Of a stretch of DNA of 20,805 nucleotides, positions 6,952-15,295 are shown one piece after another. The stretch is from an uncultured Dialister sp. (lineage in GTDB: Bacteria; Bacillota; Negativicutes; Veillonellales; Dialisteraceae). How positions within the stretch are numbered: the first letter of the stretch is position 1; every line of letters begins with the position of its first letter. The translations under genes were made by a program, and so were the position numbers. The notes under the pieces were generated by a model, which was not told where the DNA came from, made no database searches, and worked only from the letters and a program-made list of their open reading frames with translations. The stretch lies in the NCBI GenBank assembly GCA_900314595.1, contig OMVW01000027.1, positions 1-20,805 on the forward strand. The letters are read 5' to 3'.

Positions 6952-7310
6952 ATTCGTGAAGCAACGCATTTTTTATATTTGGGTCGCATATAAGTTGCCA
7001 GTTCCGAGTATTCGATGAAAACCTTTTCTGACAGGCGGTGGCTCTACAGCTGCGGCTTGTACCTGTATTCCCGGCCCCGCGTGTCCGAGTACTCCCGCAC
7101 GAGAGCTGAAGAGTATTCCCGGCCCCGCGCGGGGAGCGAGGGAGCGCAGCGCTCTACCCGGGAAGCATGGAAACTGCCAGAGGGGCCCATGGAAGTTACC
7201 AGTTGCCGGAGGGAGCGTCAGGCCTGGCTGTCTTGCATTCCGGCCGGTGCATCTTAAAAACAATCATCCCATCGTGATTGTCGTGACTATCGTGGCTATC
7301 GGGCAGGTGC
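6952..7310 (+). repeat. Repeat family D, tandem copy 2
   Basis: Second copy of the ~350-bp unit, offset by 345 bp near its start and by about 367 bp near its end because of insertions. It carries its own period-9 tract (7271-7306) and abuts a terminator hairpin. Confidence 0.85.
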
Positions 7311-7337
7311 GGCGCAAATTTGTGGGCGCCGCTTTTT
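7309..7337 (+). terminator. Hairpin upstream of the cas operon
   Basis: Stem GCGGCGC/GCGCCGC (7309-7315 with 7326-7332) and TTTTT, preceded by the AGGTG junction and four 9-nt units (7271-7306), so it belongs to the composite family. It would insulate the cas operon from upstream transcription. From here to 7544 the DNA is A+T-rich, with a small TGTCTC/GAGACA hairpin (about 7382-7400) and no gene. Confidence 0.7.
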
Positions 7338-7522
7338 ATAGTCCCGTCCCTAAACTTTATAATCGATCTTCAGCGCTTAATTGTCTCTCACAGGGAGACA
7401 CGCAGGAATGAATAGAGTAGTAAAATAAATAAAAGAGACTACTTGACTTCAGAATTAAAGCTTAGATGTTCACCTGAAAATATTTTTTGATTAGTGCAAT
7501 CTGTAAATTAGATTATTTGCTA

Positions 7523-7553
7523 GACAGTTAATGTCATACTTAAATGTTATAAT
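7523..7553 (+). promoter_or_regulatory. cas operon promoter, extended -10
   Basis: TG-T-TATAAT at 7545-7553 is a consensus extended -10 element about 60 bases before cas3; no good -35 is present at the right distance. A small inverted repeat GACA-GTTAA-TGTC (7523-7535) covers the -35 zone and could be an operator, but that is speculative. Confidence 0.55.
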
Positions 7554-7611
7554 ATAAACAACTAGATAATGATACCGATTTTCTGAACCGTTTGGAAATT
7601 TGGAGGAATTG

Positions 7612-9819
7612 ATGACAGATAAAGAGACTACCTTTATTGCCCATTGCGCAAATGACGGCAGTGAACCGCAGCTGCTTCGTGATCATCTGGACCATGTTTC
7701 CCAAATGGCCGGAAACTTTGGGAAGCCGCTTGGACTGGAGAAGGAAGCGGCTCTAATTGGCGCCTATCACGATATAGGTAAATATTCAGACGAATTTCAA
7801 AAGTATATAAGAGGCGAAAGGACCGCAAAGGTAGATCACTCAACGGCGGGTGCTCAACTGCTTGATCGAGAAAAAAGAAAATTGAAAATTCTTTCCTTAA
7901 TTGGAGCTTTTTGTATTGCCGGTCACCATGCAGGAATTCCGGATTTGGGTGGAAAGGGAGACCTCTCCGGCATGAACCGGACATTGCTGGCAAGATTGAA
8001 AAAAGCAATACCGGATTATGGAAATTACATGAAGGAAATAAGTGATCCGGAAAATATTTCATTTATTCCTGCAAATGATATAAAAAATGATCCGATCAAA
8101 CTTTCTCTTCTGATACGAATGATTTTTTCCTGCCTGGTGGATGCGGACTTTCTTGATACAGAAAGTTTCATGAATCGCGGAAAAATCTCACGCGGTCAAT
8201 TTCATGACATTCCATATTTGTGGAAAAAACTTCTTACCGAACTGAAAAGCAGAAAATACTTTGATCCGGATACCCCGATCAATGAAAAAAGAACTCATAT
8301 TTTAAATGAGTGTATACAAGCTGCATCTCTTGAAAGTGGAGTTTATTCACTGACGGTACCTACAGGAGGAGGAAAGACTTTATCTTCTCTCGCATTTGCC
8401 CTTCACCATGCGGTACTTAGAGAAAAGCGCAGAATCATTTATGTAATTCCCTATACATCTATTATTGAGCAGACTGCTGATGTTTTCCGGGAATTTCTTC
8501 CGCCCGAAGATATTATCGAAGCTCACAGCCAGGCAGAATACGATGACAATGATGAAAATATGGAAATAAAAAGACTGGCTGCAGAGAACTGGGATGCGCC
8601 GGTCGTCGTTACTACCAATGTACAATTTTTTGAATCCCTCTTCGCAAACCGCACCTCCCGCTGCAGGAAGCTGCATAATATAGGAAATAGCGTAATCGTT
8701 TTCGATGAAGCCCAGATGTTTCCGGTTAATTTCATGAAACCCGTCATGAGAGCTCTGCAGGGACTTGTCGATGACTGGAATTGTACACTTCTTTTATGCA
8801 GTGCCACACAGCCGCCACTGGGGCAGTTTCTTGAAAACAAAAATAAGCCCCGTGAGATCATGACAGATATTGATGAGATGTATGAGTTTTTCAAAAGGGT
8901 CAATTATAAAAATGACGGAACCTTGGACTATGAGGAAATTGCCGGAAAAATGGCAGATGAAAATCAGGTCCTTTGCGTATGTACAACAAAGAGCGAAGCA
9001 GGAAAAATCTTCGATTCACTGCAAAAGATGCTTGATACCGGTGCAGGTTTATACTACCTGTCCACCCAGCTATGCCCCATCCATCGCAAGAAAATTATAT
9101 CAGAAATAAAAGAAGCCCTTTTAAAAGGGGAAAATTGCCGGGTCGTTTCTACCTCGGTTATTTCGGTAGGTGTCGATATAGATTTCCCTACCGTACTTAT
9201 AGAAATGACAGGACTAGACAGTATCATACAGGGCGCCGGCCGCTGCAACAGGAATGGTAAGAGAAATTGGAAAGAGAGTATAGTCCACGTATTCAATACG
9301 GAAAAGAATCAGGAATCCCATTTCATGCAGCAGGAAAAACAGGCATCTGAAATAGCCGGAAAAGTAGTTTCCGATATTTCCTCCCCTCAGGCAATTGGCA
9401 TTTATTTTCATGAGTTATACCAGACAAAAGAAGCTGTACTTGATGAGAAAGACATGATAGGACTTTCTAAAAATCTTGAATTTGAAACGATAGGAAAGAA
9501 GATGAAACTGATAGAGGACTACACGAAAGAAGTATTTATTCCCTGGAATGAGGAGGCGAAACAACTCGAAGAAAAACTCAGGCAGGGCATTCGGACGCGG
9601 GAACTCATGCGTAAGGCTTCTTTATACATGGTTAACGTCCAGAGCAGTGTAAAAAAACAGATCCCCGCGCTCTATGAACAGCTCAGGAATGACGGTTATA
9701 TCGAACCGCTTGATGAGGAATTAGCCGTTCTTACAGCCCCTGCCCGAAATGAGGGCATTTATGATGAAATCAAAGGACTGACCTACACCCATGAAGAGGG
9801 AATGGCCGTCATGTTATAA
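7612..9819 (+). CDS. cas3: Cas3 helicase-nuclease, type I-C
   Basis: Effector that is recruited by Cascade to unwind and degrade target DNA. At 735 residues it has an N-terminal HD nuclease domain (HDIG at 53-56, VDH at 74-76, GHHAG at about 104-108) and a superfamily 2 helicase: Walker A TGGGKT (251-256), DEAQ box (365-368), SAT (397-399) and motif VI QGAGRCNR (540-547). DEAQ instead of the DEAH/DExH of many Cas3 proteins is seen. The HD domain is fused and apparently intact. I chose ATG 7612 because GGAGG (7602-7606) lies 5 bases before it; a TTG at 7600 in frame would overlap that site. First gene of the operon. Confidence 0.97.
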   Translation: MTDKETTFIAHCANDGSEPQLLRDHLDHVSQMAGNFGKPLGLEKEAALIGAYHDIGKYSDEFQKYIRGERTAKVDHSTAGAQLLDREKRKLKILSLIGAFCIAGHHAGIPDLGGKGDLSGMNRTLLARLKKAIPDYGNYMKEISDPENISFIPANDIKNDPIKLSLLIRMIFSCLVDADFLDTESFMNRGKISRGQFHDIPYLWKKLLTELKSRKYFDPDTPINEKRTHILNECIQAASLESGVYSLTVPTGGGKTLSSLAFALHHAVLREKRRIIYVIPYTSIIEQTADVFREFLPPEDIIEAHSQAEYDDNDENMEIKRLAAENWDAPVVVTTNVQFFESLFANRTSRCRKLHNIGNSVIVFDEAQMFPVNFMKPVMRALQGLVDDWNCTLLLCSATQPPLGQFLENKNKPREIMTDIDEMYEFFKRVNYKNDGTLDYEEIAGKMADENQVLCVCTTKSEAGKIFDSLQKMLDTGAGLYYLSTQLCPIHRKKIISEIKEALLKGENCRVVSTSVISVGVDIDFPTVLIEMTGLDSIIQGAGRCNRNGKRNWKESIVHVFNTEKNQESHFMQQEKQASEIAGKVVSDISSPQAIGIYFHELYQTKEAVLDEKDMIGLSKNLEFETIGKKMKLIEDYTKEVFIPWNEEAKQLEEKLRQGIRTRELMRKASLYMVNVQSSVKKQIPALYEQLRNDGYIEPLDEELAVLTAPARNEGIYDEIKGLTYTHEEGMAVML

Positions 9820-9835
9820 AGAAAGGAGATATTTC

Positions 9836-10489
9836 ATGGCATTTGGGACACGCATAGAATGCTGGGGCCGGTATGCATGCTTTACCAGACCGGAAATGAA
9901 AGTGGAAAGAGTCACCTATGATATAATGACACCTTCTGCCGCCAGAGGTCTGGTGGAAGCCATCTTCTGGCACCCGGGGCTTCGGTATGTAGTGGATGAA
10001 ATCGACCTTCTTGCGCCAATTAAGACGACAAATATCCGAAGAAATGAAGTGAAATCAAAAATACTTGCCTCAACAGTGATGAAGTCTGCACAGACCGGAG
10101 AACCGACAGCTTTGTACACATCAGAAGATATAGTACAGAGAGCAGCTCTTGTACTTCAGGATGTGCATTACTGTATAACAGTTCATTTTGAGATGACTAA
10201 TAAGGCATCCCCTGAGGACAATCCCGGTAAATTCTGTGAAATGCTCAGAAGGCGGGCCAGAAATGGCCAGTGTTACCATCAGCCATACTTTGGCTGCCGC
10301 GAATTTCCTGCTGCCTTCAGGCTGGTCGAAGATAAAGAAATCATTAATCCTTATCCGGAAACAAGAGACCTGGGATATATGCTTTACGATATGGATTACA
10401 AGGACCCTGCACACATTACACCTTCCTTTTTCCATGCCAGACTGGATAAGGGAGTCATGGATTTAAGGGATTGCGAGGTACACAAATGA
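9836..10489 (+). CDS. cas5c: Cas5c (Cas5d), crRNA-processing Cascade subunit
   Basis: In type I-C, which lacks Cas6, Cas5c cuts the pre-crRNA at the base of the repeat hairpin and stays bound to the 5' handle. The 217-residue protein shows family landmarks: the N-terminal strand RIECWGRYACFTRPEMK, TPSAARGLVEAIFWHP (about 32-47), QRAALVLQDVHY, and GQCYHQPYFGCREFPA in the second half. The catalytic Tyr/Lys/His known from Bacillus Cas5d cannot be placed with certainty without an alignment. AAAGGAG (9822-9828) selects the ATG at 9836, 16 bases after cas3; an upstream in-frame ATG at 9791 lies inside cas3 and has no ribosome site. The stop overlaps the start of cas8c (ATGA). Confidence 0.96.
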   Translation: MAFGTRIECWGRYACFTRPEMKVERVTYDIMTPSAARGLVEAIFWHPGLRYVVDEIDLLAPIKTTNIRRNEVKSKILASTVMKSAQTGEPTALYTSEDIVQRAALVLQDVHYCITVHFEMTNKASPEDNPGKFCEMLRRRARNGQCYHQPYFGCREFPAAFRLVEDKEIINPYPETRDLGYMLYDMDYKDPAHITPSFFHARLDKGVMDLRDCEVHK

Positions 10490-12285
10490 TACTGCAGGCA
10501 CTTGTTCACCTCTATGAAGAGCTTAAAACCCAGGGCGAAATAGAATCCCCGGGATGGGGCAAATCAAAAGTATCCCATCGTCTGGTCATTGGTAATAAGG
10601 GACAGCTCCTTGGCATCCTCTCAGTCAGAGTGAAAGTTGCACGAGGTAAAAAGGAAATTGAAATACCTCCCGAGATGAGTGTTCCCCAGCCTGTGAAAAG
10701 AAGTGTTGGCATAGCCCCCAATTTCCTATGTGATACGAACTCTTATATTCTGGGCATTGATAACAAAGGGAAAGAAGACAGGACAAAACGCTGCTTTGAA
10801 GCATCAAAACAGCTTCACCATGAAATATTGGATTCCTGTCAGTCACCAGCGGCAAAAGCGGTCTTGGCTTTCTTTGATAACTGGATCCCTGAAAAAGCTG
10901 CAACCAATCCAATAATTGCGGCTCGTCTTGACGATGTATACAAAGCCTCCAACTTCATCTTTGAATATGAAGGAAGCGATGTAATCAAAGATTCAGAAAT
11001 TCAGAAAGCATGGGAACGTTATAGAACTGAAAAAGATAAGAGTGGAACCAGGCCTAAAGGCCAGTGCCTGGTAACAGGACTAGAAAACCAGCCTATAGCA
11101 GTGCTTCACCCGAACCTGAAAGGTATAAGGGACGCACAGAGCAGCGGGGCAGCACTTGTATCCTTCAATGCACCTTCCTTCGAATCCTATGGACATAACA
11201 AAGATCAGGGACTTAATGCACCGGTCAGTGAATATGCAGCATTTGCCTATGGGGCAGCATTAAATCATCTTCTTGCGGACAAAAAGCACGTCAAAGTATT
11301 GGGAAATACGACTATTGTCTTTTGGGCGGAAAACGCACAGCCCCTGTATATGGATGTGTTTGACAGTTATGCAAATGGAGAAGACTGCGGCATCAGTAAT
11401 GAGGATATTCACCGGGCAGTTAGTAATCTGGTCCAGGGAATTCCTGCAGATTTGAATGAAAACGAGCTGAACCCGGAAGAACCCTTCTACATTCTGGGAC
11501 TGGCGCCAAATGCTGCCCGGGTGGCAGTAAGATTCTTCATCAGGAATTCTTTTGGCAAGGCTATGAAGAATGTCTGGAATCATCAGGAAAGAATGACCAT
11601 TGAAGGGCCTCCGAATAGAAAGCCATGGATTCCATTCTGGCAGCTGCTTTCCGAAACAGCTAATCATCATTCCAGGGATTCAGCAGCCTCTCCTGTCATG
11701 GCCGGTATGCTTATGAAAGCAGTATTCAACGGACAGCCATATCCGGAGACTACCTATCAGAATATATTGCTCAGGATATTCTCAGACCATGACGAGAAAA
11801 ATGATAATGGAACTATTACATATAGAAAAATCAGCTATATTAAAGCCGGATTTATCAAAGCATATCTTTTAAAGAATCATACTACGAGATGGGAGGGTCA
11901 ATTACAAATGAAAGTAAACGAAAACTGTAAAGAAATTCCGTATGTGCTTGGCAGGTTGTTCTCTGTTCTTGAAAGCATTCAGCAAGAGGCAAATCCTGGA
12001 ATTTCTTCTACAATCAAAGACCGGTATTTCAATGCTGCCTGCGCTACACCGGCAGTCACCTATCCGGTACTTCTCAAATTGGCCAATGCACACTTGAAGA
12101 AAATCAGAAACGAGGCCTTTCGTATTAACGATTCCAAAAAACTTCAGTCTTTACTGTCCTTGATTTCAATGCCGGATAGCGGAACCCCATTCCCAAAGAG
12201 ACTATCGTTGGAAGAACAGGGCGCATTTATATTAGGTTATTACCAGGAAACACAGACAAGATATTCCAAGAAGGAGGAAGCTTAA
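10486..12285 (+). CDS. cas8c: Cas8c (Csd1), Cascade large subunit
   Basis: Large subunit expected to recognise the PAM and to help recruit Cas3. The 599-residue length is typical of Csd1. It opens with ILQALVHLYEELK, close to the family's usual start, and has SVGIAPNFLCDTNSYILG, then CLVTGLENQPIAVLHPNLKG (a Cys in the usual zinc-site region but without an obvious full Cys4 cluster), ALVSFNAPSFESYG, and the C-terminal YVLGRLFSVLESIQQEANPG region. The start overlaps the cas5c stop by four bases (ATGA), with GAGG about 8 bases upstream. The last ~125 codons also encode Cas11c from an internal start. Confidence 0.95.
   Translation: MILQALVHLYEELKTQGEIESPGWGKSKVSHRLVIGNKGQLLGILSVRVKVARGKKEIEIPPEMSVPQPVKRSVGIAPNFLCDTNSYILGIDNKGKEDRTKRCFEASKQLHHEILDSCQSPAAKAVLAFFDNWIPEKAATNPIIAARLDDVYKASNFIFEYEGSDVIKDSEIQKAWERYRTEKDKSGTRPKGQCLVTGLENQPIAVLHPNLKGIRDAQSSGAALVSFNAPSFESYGHNKDQGLNAPVSEYAAFAYGAALNHLLADKKHVKVLGNTTIVFWAENAQPLYMDVFDSYANGEDCGISNEDIHRAVSNLVQGIPADLNENELNPEEPFYILGLAPNAARVAVRFFIRNSFGKAMKNVWNHQERMTIEGPPNRKPWIPFWQLLSETANHHSRDSAASPVMAGMLMKAVFNGQPYPETTYQNILLRIFSDHDEKNDNGTITYRKISYIKAGFIKAYLLKNHTTRWEGQLQMKVNENCKEIPYVLGRLFSVLESIQQEANPGISSTIKDRYFNAACATPAVTYPVLLKLANAHLKKIRNEAFRINDSKKLQSLLSLISMPDSGTPFPKRLSLEEQGAFILGYYQETQTRYSKKEEA
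11908..12285 (+). CDS. cas11c: Cas11c small subunit, internal start in cas8c
   Basis: Type I-C Cascade is known to contain a small subunit translated independently from the 3' end of cas8c. Here an in-frame ATG (codon 475 of cas8c) follows the purine-rich GGGAGGG (11891-11897) by 10 bases, giving a 125-residue product that begins MKVNENCKEIPYVLGRL. It is largely helical in appearance, as expected of Cas11. The spacing is slightly long, but no other Met in the area has a comparable ribosome site. Internal translation is inferred from sequence and from the known behaviour of the family. Confidence 0.75.
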   Translation: MKVNENCKEIPYVLGRLFSVLESIQQEANPGISSTIKDRYFNAACATPAVTYPVLLKLANAHLKKIRNEAFRINDSKKLQSLLSLISMPDSGTPFPKRLSLEEQGAFILGYYQETQTRYSKKEEA

Positions 12286-12286
12286 C

Positions 12287-13177
12287 ATGGCAGACGTAAT
12301 TTCCAATAAATATGACTTTATCGTTCTTTTCGATGTAATTAACGGCAATCCCAATGGTGATCCTGATGCAGGGAATATGCCCCGAGTTGACGCAGAAACA
12401 GGACTGGGAATTGTCACCGACGTCTGCTTGAAGAGAAAAATCAGAAATTATGTGACCGCCTGGGCCGAAACGACCGGAAATGAAAAAGGCCATCGGATCT
12501 ATATTCAGGAAAAAGTACCCCTGAATCTAAATGATAAAGAAGCTCTTGAATATACAGGCGTTAAAGACATGAAAGATGCCAAGAAAAAAGACAAGGATAT
12601 TGATAACAAGATTTGCGGCTATATGTGCCAGAACTTTTATGATATCCGTACTTTTGGCGCAGTCATGACTACATTCGTACAGGGCGCACTGAACTGCGGC
12701 CAGGTCAGAGGCCCGGTACAGTTTGGATTTGCCCGCTCCATCGATGAAGTGCTGCCTCAGGAAATCACCATTACCCGTGTAGCAATCACCACAGAAAAAG
12801 ATGCCGAAAACAAACGGAATGAAATGGGCAGAAAATACATCGTCCCCTATGCACTTTATCAGGCCGAAGGCTATGTATCGGCAAACCTGGCAAAGAAGAC
12901 CGGATTTACAAAAGATGACCTCGAACTCCTCTGGCAGGCAATCATCAATATGTTCGAAGATGACCATTCAGCAGCCAGAGGAAATATGGCCGTAAGGAAA
13001 CTCATCGTATTTAAGCATGACAGCCTTCTTGGCAATGCTCCCTCCTATAAACTCTTTGACTTAGTGAAGGTTCAGAAGAAAGAAGGAGTAGCCGTACCGA
13101 GAGCCTTCAGCGATTATGAAGTGACAATCGATGAAAAGAATCTCCCCGAAGGTGTTCATATCGAGCAGAAAATCTGA
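12287..13177 (+). CDS. cas7c: Cas7c (Csd2), Cascade backbone
   Basis: Backbone subunit that polymerises along the crRNA. The 296-residue protein carries the typical Cas7/Csd2 opening (FIVLFDVINGNPNGDPDAGNMPR, seen here at residues 10-32 in two adjoining motifs), TDVCLKRKIRNYV, and a central FGAVMTTFVQGALNCGQVRGPVQF region that is strongly conserved in Csd2. AAGGAGG (12271-12277) lies 9 bases upstream of the ATG, the best ribosome site in the operon, which fits the need for several Cas7 copies per complex. It starts one base after cas8c ends and overlaps cas4 by one base. Confidence 0.97.
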   Translation: MADVISNKYDFIVLFDVINGNPNGDPDAGNMPRVDAETGLGIVTDVCLKRKIRNYVTAWAETTGNEKGHRIYIQEKVPLNLNDKEALEYTGVKDMKDAKKKDKDIDNKICGYMCQNFYDIRTFGAVMTTFVQGALNCGQVRGPVQFGFARSIDEVLPQEITITRVAITTEKDAENKRNEMGRKYIVPYALYQAEGYVSANLAKKTGFTKDDLELLWQAIINMFEDDHSAARGNMAVRKLIVFKHDSLLGNAPSYKLFDLVKVQKKEGVAVPRAFSDYEVTIDEKNLPEGVHIEQKI

Positions 13178-13842
13178 TGTACGCCGAAGAAGATTATCTG
13201 ATGATATCCGGCATTCAGCATTTTGCTTTCTGCCGCCGGCAATGGGCCCTGATACACATCAATCAGGAATGGGACGAAAACAGACTGACGGCAGAAGGTG
13301 AACTGATTCATAAAAATGCTCATGATACGGACTTTTCAGAAAAAAGAAATGGTGTATTGATCATCAGGGGCCTCAGGGTAGCCTCTCCGGCATTAGGGAT
13401 GACTGGACAGTGTGATGTAGTGGAGTTTACCCGCGATGAAAGCGGGAGCGGAGCCATCCTGCAGGGTCATCGCGGCACCTGGTTCGTCCGCCCCATCGAA
13501 TATAAACGGGGAAAAGATAAAACCGATGACTCCGATGAACTCCAATTGTGTCTGGAAGCCATGTGCCTTGAAGAGATGCTTTCCTGTTATATTCCCGAGG
13601 GCGATATATTCTACCATGAAATCAGAAGGAGAAGGACCGTTCCCCTGACAGAAGAACTGAGAGAAAAGGTCCGAAAGGCAGCTGCTGAAATGCATGCCAT
13701 TTACCAAAGGCATTTCATTCCCAAAGTGAAAAGGAATAAACGCTGTCAATCCTGCTCCCTGAAAGACATCTGCCTTCCCAAACTGATGGCCGGATCGAAC
13801 GTTTCTGATTATTATAGCCGAATACTGGAGGATAAATTTTGA
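13177..13842 (+). CDS. cas4: Cas4 Fe-S exonuclease
   Basis: RecB-like nuclease that selects and trims PAM-bearing prespacers together with Cas1-Cas2. All expected iron-sulfur ligands are visible in the 221-residue protein: C19 (FCRRQWAL) and the C-terminal C190, C193 and C199. The nuclease residues are also present: H45, D80 (GQCDVVE), E108 and K110 (IEYKRG) and Q123 (ELQL). It starts within the stop codon of cas7c (TGATG) and has no strong ribosome site of its own, so translational coupling is likely. Confidence 0.96.
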   Translation: MYAEEDYLMISGIQHFAFCRRQWALIHINQEWDENRLTAEGELIHKNAHDTDFSEKRNGVLIIRGLRVASPALGMTGQCDVVEFTRDESGSGAILQGHRGTWFVRPIEYKRGKDKTDDSDELQLCLEAMCLEEMLSCYIPEGDIFYHEIRRRRTVPLTEELREKVRKAAAEMHAIYQRHFIPKVKRNKRCQSCSLKDICLPKLMAGSNVSDYYSRILEDKF

Positions 13843-14870
13843 AGAAACTTCTGAACACCCTATACATCCTCTCAGACGACATCTACCTCTCTTTGGAAAA
13901 TGCAAATATTGCTGCCTGGAAAGACGGAAAAATCGTACAGAAGATTCCGATGATCAATCTGGAAAATATTATTTCCTTCAGCAGAAGCGGTGCCAGTCCC
14001 CAGCTTATGGGCGCCTGTGCAGAAAAACACATTGGACTATGCTTTCTTACTCCGGAAGGTCATTTTCTCGCCAGAATCAATGGAAAAAGTAATGGCAATG
14101 TCTTTCTCAGAAAAGAACAATACCGCATTTCCGATGATGAAAACAAATCTGCACGTGTAGCAGCCTGCATGATTGCCGGCAAAATCTATAACGAAAGAGT
14201 CGTTCTTAGAAGAACATTCCGGGATCATCCTCTCTCCATTGACAAAAAAGCCTTTGACACAGCCTCCGATATTCTGAGGCAGGCAGCCGTCGATGCCCTT
14301 GGAGCGGATTCACTGGAAACTTTGCGGGGAATCGAAGGAAACGCCGCACAAGTTTACTTTTCACTGTTTGAGCAAATGATACTGGCAGATAAAAAGCATT
14401 TTTTCTTCAACGGCAGAAATAAAAGACCACCCCTTGACCGGACAAATGCCCTTCTATCCTTTGCCTATACCATCCTGGCCCATGACTGCGCCAATGCTCT
14501 GGAGGCGGTAGGACTTGACTCCTACGTCGGTTTCCTTCATAGAGACCGGCCGGGAAGGATTTCCCTGGCCCTGGATCTCATGGAAGAACTGAGGAGCCCT
14601 GCAGCAGACCGGTTTGTCCTGACCCTGATCAACAACCGAATTGTAAACGCAAAAGACTTCAAAACCATGGAGAATGGAGCAGTCCTCCTTAATGACGATG
14701 GACGCAAGAAATTCCTGGCACAATGGCAGGAAAAGAAAAAAGAACAGATTCAGCATCCATTTCTAAAGGAAAAGATAGCCAGAGGACTTATCCCCTATGC
14801 GCAAGCCATGCTTCTGGCCAAATTTATTCGAAACGATCTGGATCAGTATCCGGCTTTTCTTGGACAATAA
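13839..14870 (+). CDS. cas1: Cas1 integrase, type I-C
   Basis: Catalytic subunit of the Cas1-Cas2 spacer integrase. The 343-residue protein has the metal-binding residues of the family: E166 (RGIEGNAA), H234 (GFLHRDRPGR) and D246/E249 (LALDLMEE). It begins with TTG, overlapping the cas4 stop by four bases (TTGA); GGAGG at 13827-13831, 7 bases upstream, supports this start, and the protein begins KKLLNTLYI as Cas1 proteins usually do. No frameshift is seen. Confidence 0.97.
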   Translation: MKKLLNTLYILSDDIYLSLENANIAAWKDGKIVQKIPMINLENIISFSRSGASPQLMGACAEKHIGLCFLTPEGHFLARINGKSNGNVFLRKEQYRISDDENKSARVAACMIAGKIYNERVVLRRTFRDHPLSIDKKAFDTASDILRQAAVDALGADSLETLRGIEGNAAQVYFSLFEQMILADKKHFFFNGRNKRPPLDRTNALLSFAYTILAHDCANALEAVGLDSYVGFLHRDRPGRISLALDLMEELRSPAADRFVLTLINNRIVNAKDFKTMENGAVLLNDDGRKKFLAQWQEKKKEQIQHPFLKEKIARGLIPYAQAMLLAKFIRNDLDQYPAFLGQ

Positions 14871-14872
14871 TC

Positions 14873-15163
14873 ATGCTGATACTTATAACCTATGACGTGA
14901 ATACCGAAACAGCTGCCGGCAGGAAACGACTCAGGAAAGTGGCAAAATGCTGTGAATCCTATGGCAGAAGAGTACAAAACTCCGTCTTTGAATGTTCCCT
15001 GAACGAAGCACAATTTGTTACCATTCAAGGTCAGCTTAAAGAACTGATTGACATGGATAGTGACAGCCTCAGATTTTACAATCTGGGAAATCACTTCCAT
15101 GGAAAAATCATTCATCTTGGAATCAAAGAGGTCGAAGCACCTGATGATACCTTGATACTCTGA
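14873..15163 (+). CDS. cas2: Cas2 integrase subunit
   Basis: Small ferredoxin-fold partner of Cas1. The 96-residue protein opens MLILITYDVNTETAAGRKRL, with the conserved Asp in the TYDV motif (D8), and contains RVQNSVFEC, typical of Cas2. The ATG lies two bases after the cas1 stop. An in-frame ATG at 14723 lies inside cas1 and would add an unrelated N-terminus. Last gene of the operon, 132 bases before the first repeat. Confidence 0.97.
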   Translation: MLILITYDVNTETAAGRKRLRKVAKCCESYGRRVQNSVFECSLNEAQFVTIQGQLKELIDMDSDSLRFYNLGNHFHGKIIHLGIKEVEAPDDTLIL

Positions 15164-15295
15164 TGCGAAGTACAAGCTCACATCAGAAAAGGCCTCGAAA
15201 TTACCGATAAATTCGAGGCTGGAATATGGAAAAGGAAGAGGTTCGCAGAAAAGCATCTTAATCCTGCGATAAATACTGAACCTTAACCATAGACA
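15164..15295 (+). promoter_or_regulatory. CRISPR leader
   Basis: A+T-rich 132-bp region between cas2 and the first repeat. It contains a perfect 8-bp inverted repeat GCCTCGAA/TTCGAGGC (15192-15199 with 15212-15219) without a T-run, and an A/G-rich stretch after it. I see no convincing promoter, so the array may be transcribed partly by read-through from cas2. The leader side is assigned because repeats are perfect here and degenerate at the other end. Confidence 0.75.

Noticed and set aside
7600..7614. TTG at 7600 as the cas3 start
   Set aside because: It would overlap the GGAGG ribosome site that fits the ATG at 7612.
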